The translations under genes and the position numbers were made by a program. Under the pieces are notes generated by a model. That model was not told the DNA's origin. It worked only from the letters and a program-made list of their open reading frames with translations, and made no database searches. A DNA stretch of 64,000 nt from Trichostrongylus colubriformis. Its lineage: Eukaryota; Nematoda; Chromadorea; Rhabditida; Trichostrongylidae. Shown piece after piece: positions 1-13,000 of this stretch (its first letter is position 1; each line of letters opens with the position of its first letter). The stretch spans positions 11,831,725 through 11,895,724 of the forward strand of contig OZ022260.1 in the NCBI GenBank assembly GCA_963978905.1, read 5' to 3'.

Positions 1-1658
1 GAATGTTGTACAAGGCACTTTTTTATTTTATACTTTCTTAATTACTAATGCTTGCTGTTTCCTGAGCTCTGCTCTCTTAGTTTGTCTTTGAATCTTATAT
101 GTCGAATGAGAGCCTTTGTAGAGATAATTTTGCATTTAATAGCCACTTAATTATCGAGTACATCAAGGCACGTGACCGTTAATTAGGCTTCTCTTCAGCT
201 GTGCTCTCTCTCCGTGGACGTCCTTTAATCTATTTGAACAGTGATGCAGTAGGTGTGATGGAAAGAGAGTCTATGCGGTACAAACTACCAATTCCCGAGC
301 AACAGTAACCATTGTCACCGATTTTGGCGTGATATATGCAATAATAGCCGTTAAAATTGTTCTACGTCAAGTTTACTGTAGCCGGGGATGTATCGCCCTA
401 TACCTCCTAATGCTTTGTGCAGGTGCATCAGTGGTAATCCTTTGCAGCGACAAGCTTTACGAGCACCGTACTCAGTAGGATTACTGTAATTGCCAGCTCC
501 TTATTTTTTTCGGTGAGTGCTATTATATTTTTGAGGTAGCGTAATGGATAAATACAGAGCGCAGGAAGTAAAGGTAACGCGTAGAATTCCGTTTTAGGCT
601 CCGTGGACACACTTTCCACCCACTACATATACTTCGCATAATCGCGAGGAGTCGCGTTGTAACCCCTAACCAGCATTTTTCCAACAAAAATACTCAAAAA
701 GCGGTATCGATGATCATCGGCTGTCGTTCGCCATTCATTGAGTCCACTAGGCACTTAAGTCCTCAATGGTTCTATTCAAAATTCAAGTGCTTTGCCCTCT
801 CCCTACCATGAATCGGATCGACACTCAGCCTTTTTCCTTTCGTTTTTCGAACGTCTTTTCTCATTAGATCCACTTTTCAAGCTTGCTGACGCGGGAAGCA
901 TCCTGTTCATTGGTGGGAGAGCTTAGGACGGGATTTGACCATGCTGTACCTCCTAAAAATAAGGAGAGGAAGGGGGGGGGGGGGGGGGAAGGGGGTTGAG
1001 CTATGCTTCCAAATGCTAAGGGTAGAGAAGATCGCAGGTAGGCTCAACGAACATTCTATCCCTCTGCCGTATGTTGGCGTCTGAAGGGGTAGATGGAATC
1101 GTAAGGTTACCCTCTTTGGTTTTGGGTTTGGCTAACCTTTGTTTTACATAGGAATTTCTCGTTCAGCCAACTTTCACAGTTAAGACTACTAAAATACCTA
1201 GTACCGTAATGAAACTGTCGTAGCCTTAAAGGCACCGGCAGGGGTAAATCTGGAAAACTGTGGAACATGAAAGTCCTGGTGTCCAGCAGTGTACCACTAA
1301 AGAAACAACGAAACGAAACTACGAAAAATCAGATAAAAAGAAACATAAAAATTACTGCTCACTCCTCCTCTTTCACCCTCTCTGCATCACTAGCCAGTGG
1401 GATAGATGCAGATGGGGAGGGGCGGTCGGCGAAATTTGTCCCGCCCTCGGCGGCAGCTTCCCTGTGGATGCATGGCGGCGCGACTCACAGTGCTATGGGA
1501 TGTGACAAGGCTTTAAACTGTGGCTTTCGCCATACAAGGTTTCTTCTGAAGTGGAATGCTTGCCTTTGAAAAACAAACGTTCCTAAACCTTCTCCTTATC
1601 CCTCACAATGCTTCTAATAAGTTTTCATTACGGTCAATGTCTTACTTGCTCATTTCAG
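1..1658. other. 5' flank, no supported gene
   Basis: I see no exon with convincing splice signals and protein character here. The first exon or exons of the aminopeptidase should lie here or further upstream, because the first exon I can support (1659) starts in mid-codon. A pure run of 17 G lies at 972-988. From about 1225 to 1575 there is a dispersed repeat related to those at 18180-18790 and 26470-26860; all share a 'TAAAGGCACCGG..GGGGTAAA'-type start or a 'CATGGCGGCGCGACTC'-type core. Confidence 0.5.
1225..1575 (+). repeat. Dispersed repeat, copy 1
   Basis: This stretch shares ordered blocks with 18180-18790 and 26470-26860: a poly-purine start, 'TCACTAGCCAGTGGGATAGA', a 'GGCGGCGCGACTC' core and a 3' part ending near 'TTTCTTCTGAAGTGG'. 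The short open frames inside it are not conserved between copies, so I read it as non-coding repeat. Terminal structure was not resolved. Confidence 0.5.
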
Positions 1659-4600
1659 CCACGTGGTCTGCAGCACCTGCAGCTCGCCGTTCGTCCGCTG
1701 GCGTTTGCGTTGCGGTGCTCGCGGCTTTTCTGATGTTTGTACTCGGTGTGATAGTGGGCGGATTCCTGCATGCCGTCGCATTTCCTGGTAGTGATTTGCC
1801 TTTGGTACGTTTTTACCAGTTCTTAAAGACGATGGTCACCCCAGATTAGTGGGCGGAGCGCTCCGACTAATCATAGGAAGATGGTGCTGAATGCTAACAA
1901 TGTTGTTGTTCATAGTTTTCCATAAATCCAATTTTCAATGGGTAATAGGCTTAGTGGTCCCAGCCATTTTTTAATTTACGAAATGAAACAATCCATTTTG
2001 CGGAAGACTAGTAATACTGGGTGTGTGCACTTACGACGGAAAATCGCGTGACCGCCCGCGGCTCGGCGGTGCAAGTACCAGTGGCAGGGCATGGCAGCCT
2101 TCGAGCGAGGCAGTGTGGCCCGGGTGAAGGAGGCAGGGTGTCATGGGTGCAGGAGGCAGTGGGGCATGGGTGGAAGTGTAGGGGTGACGCAGCCACGCTC
2201 TGCCGGGCTCCCAAGAGCAATCGATTCGGCAAGTCGTATTGATGGCGCCGCGAGTGCGACGCCGCGAAGCGATTTTCCGTCATAAGTGCACACACCCAGT
2301 AATACTCATAACTGACCAAGAAACAAACTTGTTTCATGCTCTGGGAAACTACTCTCTCGATGACGGCAGCACTATAGCGGCTATGCTCATCAACGAAACA
2401 GAAACAACTGCAAACACGTCATCTGAAACCAGTGCCGAAGTAGCAGAAGTGGAAGAAGTAACAGAAGTGGAATTGACAACAGACTCTGTCTATACGGACG
2501 ACAGCGTAGAGGATGATGCGGATTGTCGAGATTTCCCGTGGAAAAACTTCAGGTACGGTAGCTATCATCGGTCATTGTCCAACAAAACGAATGGCTCTTC
2601 AGTAATCTCATTTCATTATCGATTCAGTTATTAGTACGTCTGCCGGGGAGAGTGCCCTGATAGCAACTAACACCATTAATTACGGGGTGCAGGCCGGGAC
2701 ACTCGAAATGGGTCGCATTGCCGAAACTCGCGGCCCTACGTCCTTACTCATACGGCCAATTCACAGCGGAAACATTGTCGCATGTCGTTGTCAAATAGCA
2801 ATGCGACTCCATTTGAGTGTCTTGGCCTTTACCTCGATAATTGCCAGTTTCTAATTTAGACTGCCGCGAGACGTTGTGCCGACTTCGTACAATCTAACAA
2901 TACATCCGAACATCACAACAAGTAATATGACCGGAAGTTTAGCGATTGACATCCAGGTGGTTGATGCAATTTGAAAATTCAATCGAATGAATTGATAATG
3001 GTTAAGTAACAAGGAATGGGCTCCATCTTATCCGTCAATTTTGATACTAAACTTTTCAACCAGCATATCACATCAAGGCCCTTGATAGGCAGCAGCCCGT
3101 CCACTTAGGGCCTTAGTATGTCGTCTTGGGGTGTGTGGCGATAAGTCGAATTTCCGCTTCTCGGCGTTGCACTCGCGGCGCTGTCGGTACGATTTACCGC
3201 AGTCGTTTGGAATTCTGCTCAAGACGCACTGGACTAGTACCGTGGGAATCTTCAAAGAGTGCCGGGTGGAAGCTTCGGAAGTTCGTCTATGTTGTTGTGC
3301 TGCTTTCAACAGATAAAACTACAGACAAGTCACACTCGTCGCGCCTCTCGCTGCGAGCGACCGCGCGAAAATTCGACCTATCGCCACACATCTGTCGTCT
3401 TGAGTCCAGAGTGCACTACATGTCATCTGTGAGGACTTTCTACGAAAACTTCATATGGTGCTCATTCCGGATGACTAAACAAAGCCGAACATTTTACCTT
3501 TGGCAGTCATCTGTTAAAGGATCTTCGGTCCAAAAGAATCTATACTTCTATTTCTGTACTGTTTAGGAGGGGTCATGAGGTTATTTATTTAACAGTAAGG
3601 ATTTTCCTTTCCAGGTGCTGAACACGACCAAACTAATCGTATTACATGCTGATAATCTCGTTATGACCACATTCAGTATGAGTGTCAATGCGAAACGAAT
3701 GGAAGCTGAATTTGTAAGTGTACTTTCAACGTATCAAAGTCAAAAGAATAATTTCTTGAGAAGTATGGCACCGAGTGCAAACAGAAAAAAAGTGAGAAGA
3801 TGTCGAGAGAAACAGTGACAGCACTAACAATGGCAGTTTTGTGATTTGTGAATGTAACGGTGAAAGGTTAAACATGCCAGCTGCGGCTAGCGGCAGTGAC
3901 GCAATGTATGAAAGGGGTCTTTTTGATTTTATCTGGCTCCTCGTGGTTTATCCTTTTAGACAGCCTTTATATTCTGCGGTGCCGACGGCAGAGAGTAGTT
4001 ACGTCGGCTCCGGCTCTGGGTCTCCGTCCGTGCCAATCCGTCTCGTTGCTTGTATATACGCAGCCCGCCGCCGGCTACCACAGATTATAGACGTTGCCTT
4101 AGGGTTATCAAAGGATTGTCACCAATGCTGATGAACCAATGTTTTGATGGGTTCGTCTGCGCTCTAGCCGCTTGGTTAAGCATGTTCAGAGGGATTTCAA
4201 CAAACTGAATTTGTAATCAATCTATATCGCTCACCTCTTCTAATAAAAAGAAAGTGAACCAAAAAGATTCACCCGTTTTCGGTGTTTTCTCAAAGATTAT
4301 CAATCATGGCATCTTTCATCATGAAGATCTTGATCACATGCTGTCTTTGTTTCTTAAGTTTCGCATTTCATAATTACACAAGACATAATTATATGTAGAA
4401 GACGTTAATTTTGCATTTCATAATTGTGCAAGACGAATTATTCCATCGATTCCGTGCATAACCCCCGAGGGCGTGGCTTATGACTGGGCGGGACTTGTGT
4501 ATCAAAGTAGACGCTTTATAACCTCGTAGCTCCTTATTTTGGACGTTTTGACTCGGTGCACGCAGCACGTGTATATTGGTCCACTTGGTTTTCTCACCAT

Positions 4601-7600
4601 CAGGCTTTTGAGTATTATTTCAGTTATACGACAAAAGCAATTACAGAAAGCCTATTACCACTTCCAAAACCGTATCATTTGCAGTTCTTCTGTCCAGAAC
4701 AGTCTCAATGGGCATTTGTGATGGACGATGAGGTGCACAAAGGCGACGTGATCGATTTGGGCATTGAATTCCAAGGAGAAGTATTGCCAGATCTACAGGG
4801 ACTCTACATATCTACACATACTGATGCACGAGGAAGAAGGACGTAAGACCTCTAACTATATGTAGCACTGAAGAAACGGACCTTTAGTCACAGTCTCGAC
4901 CAGAGGCTCTGGGATGGCGTAAAAGCGAAAAGCGTTTTGGAAATGCTATTTTCTGCAGGGGAACATTTGAGCTCAGAAGAGGTAATGTGTGGCGGAATGC
5001 GCGTCGAAGAGGACGCCTTTTTGGGCGTTGCTGCAAACCTATAGCGCTTCACTTCGTACTGCACGCTTCAGCGGCTGAGTTGTCTGCTGGCGACGGGCAG
5101 AGCAAGCACTGTCGTTTGGTATCGCATAGGCTGAATAAGATTTCATTTATGATGATGTAAAACAAGTGAGCACAAACAGCAAGAAACAAGGGAGAGTAAG
5201 CGGAAGCGTAAGAAATGAAGCAGTTTATCATTTAAAATCCAATGAATTCATGCTCGACGTTTTGGCAAAGCGCCATGTGTGCTATTGCGGCACACTGAAG
5301 GAATTACATGTGTTACCGTAGGCCGAAATCTCAGTGTCATTGACACCCACATCCTCTGCTTCGTGTGATTTTTTTCTTATCCGCTTTGTGTTTTTATTTG
5401 CGTTTCATCTCATTATATGCGAGAAGTTGAAAAAGGATTCAAGAAACTTCCAAGTGGAGTTATATTTAATTCATAGTTAGCAATTAATAGTTACAAATTT
5501 CACTTATACTAAACTGATCTATTAATTAGTGTGGCGATGAACTGCTGAATCACGGAAATTTTTTTTAGGCGGTCAGCAGTGACACAGTTCGAGCCTTCTT
5601 ATGCACGGAAAATGTTTCCTTGTTTTGATGAACCGAATTTCAAGGCCACTTTCGAGGTATCTCTACATAATTGACATATTGCAAAAATTATATCCGTTCG
5701 CCTTAATTTGGCTGCTTTGTCTTGGTAGTAGCTTGAAGGCACTGCCTGGAGTAAAGAGAATATCAAAACTGAGGAGGCATGTTTTCTGAAAACAGAAATT
5801 CCAGTTCAGAAGAGGTGATGTGTGGTGAAACTTGCATTGAAAAAGCCCGGCTTGGGGTATTACCGCGATCCCGCAGTACTGTGAATTGCGCTGCTACACA
5901 TCCACAGGGGAGTTGCCTGTAAGGTGGGTACAGCGTTCGTGGCTGACTGATTTAGCTCCTCACCCGTCTGCATCTACACTCAAAGGTTAATGATGCAGAG
6001 GGGCGCGAAAGGGAATGTATGAAAAGGCGGTTTTGGGTTCCTATCTCTCGGGTTTCTCGCCGTTTTATTTCGTTCTTTCTCTACTGTTACACTGCTGAGC
6101 ATCCCTACTTCCATATTCCACAATCTGCCAAATTTCCCCTTGCGGTGTCATAACAAATCGTAGAAATTTCTACGTACCGTATTTCAACAGTTCGTACTTT
6201 CTTTTCCACTGGGAGTTCATGCATCTTATCTTCGAATTGTTTGTCGATGTCCATGGAATGCGTCACCGTTTCTGCTAACGATGTTTAGAGGTAAATGGGC
6301 GGGATTTCGCATCGATTCTCTCATAGGAAAACATACCACTGTCTGTGGAGTAGAGTATATTCAGGCAATTTCATTTCTTTTTGAATTTTGCATAATGTTA
6401 TTGATCAAGGTGGCATAATGAGTTTAATTAAGGTATCAGTCATACGAGAACCACATCATGTCGTTCGTTCCAATATGAAGATGAAATTATCCAAAGAACA
6501 TGTTGACGGGTTTGTTTTATTTTGATTTTTCTGAAACCTGGTTCATCATTATCTATTTTGTAGTGCTAATTACTGTTCATTTAAATTGAGAAAATTTGTT
6601 ATGTAAGTGATCACAAGAAAACAACCAACGTCTCGGTAGAAACCACCCTTTTGATATTAACGTGTATCTTACTTCCACAAAATCGTCGATCATATAATCT
6701 CATAATAATAAGTATCGTATCAATTTTGAATGGATGCATTGGGAACGTGGCCTGTGAGTGGGCGGTGCTTATTAACCCAAAAGCAGGTAGCGCCCTTGTT
6801 TTTTCAGTCTACGATGGTCTTACCAGTATAGCCAGCATAGCTATACTGTAACTTTAGTGGAGAAGGTTTTTTACATGCATCTGTCATTTCTCACTTTCTT
6901 AAACGGTGTAAAACATGAAAGAATGATAGGTAATGGTAATGAATATTCTCTGAATGTAATTTATGGTGAATTTGTAGACTCTATATCGATGTGTTCCATC
7001 GAACAGTCAAAATGAGCACTTATTTATTAGCTGTGGCAATCCTTGATAATTATGATTACGTGAAACGAACGACGAAGAACACACATGCACCCATCGAGGT
7101 AATCTTTTAAATCGTACACACATCGTATATTATTTTGACCGCTTAGTTTTCAGGTGCGATAGTTGCGGTCCGTAAATAATGCGCGTTGTTTATAGGTAAC
7201 CTTATAGGAGAACCGGAAATGCGTAGAAAGGGGATCCAAATTTTTATTTGGAATTCGATTAGAAAAGATTAGAAAAATCGTGGAATAGTTTGTTGCGGCG
7301 GAATGTGTGCAACCGCCGCAACATTACAATTTACGTCACCCCCAAAATTACTGTAGTGGCGGTATGGCGTATGCCGAGGGCAATCTTTCGTGGGTGCCAT
7401 CGCAATTAGATGGGTGGTGGCATCTTATAAAAAGTTGCACGTCTAAGCATCTTGGAAGAATCTTTGAGATGTCAATCTGCAAACTCAGCGATATATTTTT
7501 GCCTGTGCCGTTGTGAACGAGAGAAATGGTTTCTCCTTCGTCTAGGCATAGGTAATAATAATACCCATAGAGGGATGCCCCCCCCCCCACACCTGTTCTT

Positions 7601-9995
7601 TGCGATAGCACTCTTGTGTGCAACTGGGTGTCATGTGTAAACCCCTAGCAAATTTACTCTAAAATACTTACCCAAAAACTCTATTATTTATTCAGGTACG
7701 GGTTTACGCTCCGAAGGATGTGATCAAAGGCCAAGCGGAGTTCGGTCTCGACACTGCCATTCGTTCATTAGAGTTTTTCGAGAAATACTTCAATATATCG
7801 TATCCATTAGATAAAATTGGTGAATTTTCATATTATGTGTTTTTGTTTTTTATCGACAGTGTTCTTACATCACATTAATTCACAATTTTTTGACATTTCA
7901 TATCTTTAAATGATATACACAGTACCTCAACTACATTGTATTGTGGTCATTAAAGTTAGAAAGTAAGAAATAATATTTACTCATATGTCGGTGCCCTGTA
8001 CGTAATTATGTAATCGTTCACAGAATGAATTTTCAGATCTCTTGGCTCTCGACGACTTCAGTGAGGGCGCGATGGAAAATTGGGGACTGGTCACTTTTCG
8101 CGATTCAACGCTCCTTCATGCTGATGGCATTGCCAGTGCTCTCGCAAAAGAGCAAATCGCCCTAGTCATTTGCCATGAAATCGCTCACCAGGTGAGAAAA
8201 TGGTACCACGTTCTGTCATTTCTTCTGGCATCCTAAAGACCGCATTCACTCTTTGCGGCGGTAGGGCGTGGTTGCGTTCGTAGACGGCGAGGCAGAGTGA
8301 CACGGAAGAGGTGCAGAAGCAGCGAAACAGGATGGCACAGGCGGAGACGCAGGGACAGACAGCTACGCCGCCAAGTATGAAAGTGACCTAACACATTCTC
8401 TCATCTGCATGGTAATCCATTGAGGGAACCGGGCATTAGGTACAGTTTTTGGCGGCTAAAGCGACAGAAAATCAGCAATAGTGCACATACTGGGCAGATA
8501 CTTACCATACAGACTGTTGCTCTATCGCACACATAGTTACCATTCATGCTAAGAGCGAAAATTCAAAAAAAAAAAAAACGATTGAACTGCCCCCGATGGT
8601 ATATCCCATATTAGATAAGAGACAAGCGGAACCTTGATTGTCACTGCTGGAAGAGCATGGGGGTAGGAAGGGCTTGAATCAACCCACTGCCAACATTATA
8701 AGGGGTGAGGCTTGTCTGACCTGAACGGCAACGCTCTTTTTCCACATTAGACTTTCTCTTCTCCTTGCTCAACACTAGGAGTTCGAAAGGGTTCAGATGG
8801 ATATTGGTTAAGACACTCGAACTGAGTCAAATGGTCGCAGCTCAATCCGGCCATGGCTACATCTTGGGCGGCCTGCTAACAACGAAAGTCGCGTAGCGGT
8901 TTTTGTATGCTGTGACTCGATTCGCGTAGCATGGTGACTCACCTCGAGTGTCTTGAGCCATAACAATTGTAACTATGCAACCCCAAAGCGACCTGTCCTT
9001 TCCCCCAAACCTTCTTTTGCTAATGAATCATCCAGGGCGTGTTCACCTATTAATGAGCGAATTCACATCGTGAGATAGATTCCAGCTCACCTTAGTAGAG
9101 AAATATTTTTTATGTATTGTCACATTGTTTTGAATCCTTGAGGCTCCTTAAATGGTTTCTCTTGCACGAATTTCAATATTTACATATTTTCAAATTTCTT
9201 TTTTGCAGTGGTTCGGTAACCTCGTGACGATGAATTGGTGGAATGATCTGTGGCTAAATGAGGGCTTTGCAAATTACATGGAATATCGATGTGTGGACAA
9301 GCTGTTTCCTGACTGGAACATCGTGAGTGCGTTCGGTTGGCACCTAAAAGATACTATTGTAACCCATTCTTATCCTTACTTGTCTCATCCTTCTTCTATC
9401 AGATTGTACACAATTTCAGATGACTCGATTCTACGTGGAAAATGTGGCATTCAGTCATGAACCAGACGGGTTGCGAAGTTCTCGAGCCGTCTCTACACAT
9501 ACCTCAAATGAGACGAATATTATGGGATTGTTTGATGCGATCAGTTATCACAAGGTGTTTCAGGGCCCCAAATAACCCCAGATAATCAGTAATATTCCGA
9601 AAAATTTCAGCGCATTTCAGGCTGCTGCCATCATTCGAATGTTACAATCGCTGTCTGGTGAACGAAACTTCCAACGATCTCTTGTACAGTATCTCAACAA
9701 GTACGCCTATGGAAACGCTAAAGGCGCACAATTGTGGAAGGTTGTCGAAAAAGTTAGTGGCAACTGTCTGTGCACTGTTTTGATGTTCAAAAAAAGACCA
9801 TGGCATGGTTGCTAGGAGGCGGGCGCCAACTTGATACTCATTGGCGGGAGAGTGCCGTTTGCCACGCCCCATAGAGCGCAGGATGGAAAACGCCCTCAAC
9901 GCTCGCCCACGAACGACGTTCAAGCTCTCTAGCCTCCTAGCCAGCGCGAAATGAGCTTCCAATCAACCATTATGTCTTAGTAGCAATTTCATCAA

Positions 9996-10028
<33 letters not shown>

Positions 10029-13000
10029 TATATATTTCTATTTCATGTTTGATTAATTTTTATCCAATATTTTTGAGTATTTTAATTTTGGAGTCTCACA
10101 TTGTTGTTGAACAGTTAACGTGATCCTTATTTGGGCCATTTATACTGCTACCTTTCAGCACGCCGTTCTACCTCATGGTATCTCAATCGCCAGTTTAGCG
10201 AATGCATACATTACCCAAGTGGGATGTCCAATGATTTATGTGACACTCACGAACAATGAAGTTGTCGTGCATAATCAGGTACCGTTACACTGCTTGCTGC
10301 CAACTCCTCCCTTTAGTGGAAAACTCCTCCCATTTTGAATGCACTGCCACTTTACAGCACGCAACTGATACAGTGTTCTATCATCTTACGTATGCGTATG
10401 TCACGGAATATGAGCAATTCGCTAATTCAGTCCCATGAGCCGGTGTTCACACACATTCCCATGTTCATTACTGTGAAGGACGGTTATGCAGTTTCTACTG
10501 CACGCGGTCGCATTTTCGAATGTTCCCCTCATTGAGCTGACAAGCTATATTGGAATAGAATATTTTGTGGCACCCGGCATTCTACGCCTTGTAACGGCTT
10601 TGGTAAAGTTTTTGGTCTCAGAAAGATGTGACGTATCATGTGTTAGGTCCAGTTTTCAGTTGTGAACAATGTATTGAGTGAAGAATAAACCGATCTTCCG
10701 AATAAGTCATTTACATGTCAAAAGTAGGCACTCTTCGTGGAATGAGGTAGATTCCACGCTCGCTGGAAACTTTTAGTGCTGTCGCGGAAGGCGTGTGGTA
10801 TTGTGTGGTATCGGCAATTGAGACTGGACCTAATGCTCGTTCCTGTGGGAAAATGTGGGGATATCGAAAGAAGCGTATCGATTTAACTCCCAAGCTTCCC
10901 AGTGACGTGTCCAACTTGTTATGAAAGTTCTAGAAAGTGGTCAGCTGTATTTTACAGACTCGGCATTTTTTTGAAGACGGTATGAAAGACGACACCGAAT
11001 GGCCGATTCCAGTTCACTACCGTACCGACTCTGAGCCTGATGCTAAGCTACACTGGATGAATGTCGATCATAATAAAGGTATGTGAAATCCGTGTACAGG
11101 TAGAACCGATGCGGCGCTGCATCTCGTGCAAGTCGTGAAAATGCTGCGTGTGTTGCATTCGCGACGCATCCACCCCACCTCCTCCGGATGTGTGCATTTA
11201 TGTCGAATTTTTACTTTGCGACGGCGCATACGCGGCGCCGTCAGGAAAAGGCTGCGGCGATAAACAGCAGTTATCAGAAATTAGAAATATCAAAATCATT
11301 TCTAAAAGGAGTGTTGCTGTTGAAGGAATGTTCGCACGCGAAGAAATCCGCTGCGCCGCTCGCCGGGCGCGGCCGCGCGAAAATTCGACAGTCTATGCAC
11401 CCCATCTCCATCAGACACCGTGCCCACGACTTTGTTTTCCGAAGGGAGAGCACTATCTGAAAACGCGGGCTCAGATTGAGCGGAGCGATGAGAATGTTCA
11501 TACTTTGCGGTGCCGGCGGCAGAGCGTGTCCGCGAGTCTTTGCGTCTCTGCCCATACCACCCACGTCTCGTTGTCTGCGTCGTCCCTGCACTTCCCCTGT
11601 GCCACTCTGCCTCACTGCCAGTGAACGCTGCCACGTTCTGCCGGCGTTGAGTATGAACGCGGTTAAGTGGAATAATGTGAAGTGTTACTTTCAGTCTCTT
11701 GGCCATTAGGCGAGCGTGCCAAGTGGGTGATTGCCAATACCGGTGGATTCAGTTATGTGAAAGTACTTTATGACAAAAAGAACTATGCAGCACTTGCAAA
11801 ACAACTACGTATCAATCATCGCGTGAGTTTCAGTGATCACACAACTCCTTCCATACTTTTTTGAATTAGTGCTTTCTTCGTAATTGGTGATGGAACCATA
11901 AGAGAGGTCCTGTGATATTAAAAGAAGACGGGCCAGTCGATTCACTTCAGAACGGTTGTACTTGCCCAAACACTACCTTCAATAACTGAGGAAGTCACTA
12001 AATTTGTTGCATTTTTCTCACAGAACAGTCCAAAGGGTGGAAGGGGCATTTGAGACTAGGAGAAGCTCAATCTTATGGGTGGGAATAAGAACAAAAGGAT
12101 CCCCCTTGACTGTTTCATCACCTTTAGTGTGTGGACAGGACACCCAAATTGGGTCTGTTTAGACACGCAAGCTGCGGTCACGTCTTTCAGTGCACCCTGT
12201 TCACAGTGACATTATGAAGCTAAGCCTTGCGTGCGGAGCTGTGACCTAATTCAAATGTGCTGTTCCACACCCTTTACACATAGTCACATTGATACCTGTC
12301 TAATATCCTTTCTGCTATCACAGGGTTGTTTTACCTTCTATTTGTATTTATTTACATTTTTATTTATATCTAAATATACAGTAGCGCTCAAAAGTATTCG
12401 GCCAAATACTTTTTGTTATAACTTTTTTTCTACTTTACCAAATTTGACAAAATTTTAATATGTGGTGCCTGAACCCATTGTCAACATTTCCTTCTACTTG
12501 TGTGCCGCTTGACTCTTTTCATGGTTTTTACAAGAATTTACTACAAGACCACCGAAAAAAAGAAAAAGGCTTGGTCAAGAAGAACGGCTTCCTTTACAAA
12601 AACAAAACGAGCAGGTCTCAGAGAACATTAATATTTTGTAGAAAGACCACGACTTTTGATGACAGCGGCACAGCGGTACGACATAGGGATGGCACCCCAG
12701 AAACAAAAAATTGCATTTAACCACGCAACTTACGCCGTTGAGCGCCAAAATAGTATATTACGTATGCAGTGTCTCCAAGTACAACATACTAAAATTTCTC
12801 TTAGATCGGTCCAGTCGCAAAAAGGTTACAAGTGCAAAACTCAAGTGAAAAACCATCTGGCCGAATTCTTTTGAGCGCTATTGTATGTCAAAATGAAACA
12901 AGGCTTTTAGGCGATATCTACGATTGATCGTTCAATGATCCTCGTTGATGCGTTTGATTTTTCCAAGACCTCAAAATTGGACATTGGAGTCTATCTGGAT

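Noticed and set aside
2008..2337. 109-codon minus-strand frame
   Set aside because: It covers the MITE at 2019-2297 and its ends translate the inverted repeats.
7348..7623. 91-codon minus-strand frame
   Set aside because: It lies in an aminopeptidase intron next to a C run, with no splice signals or motif.
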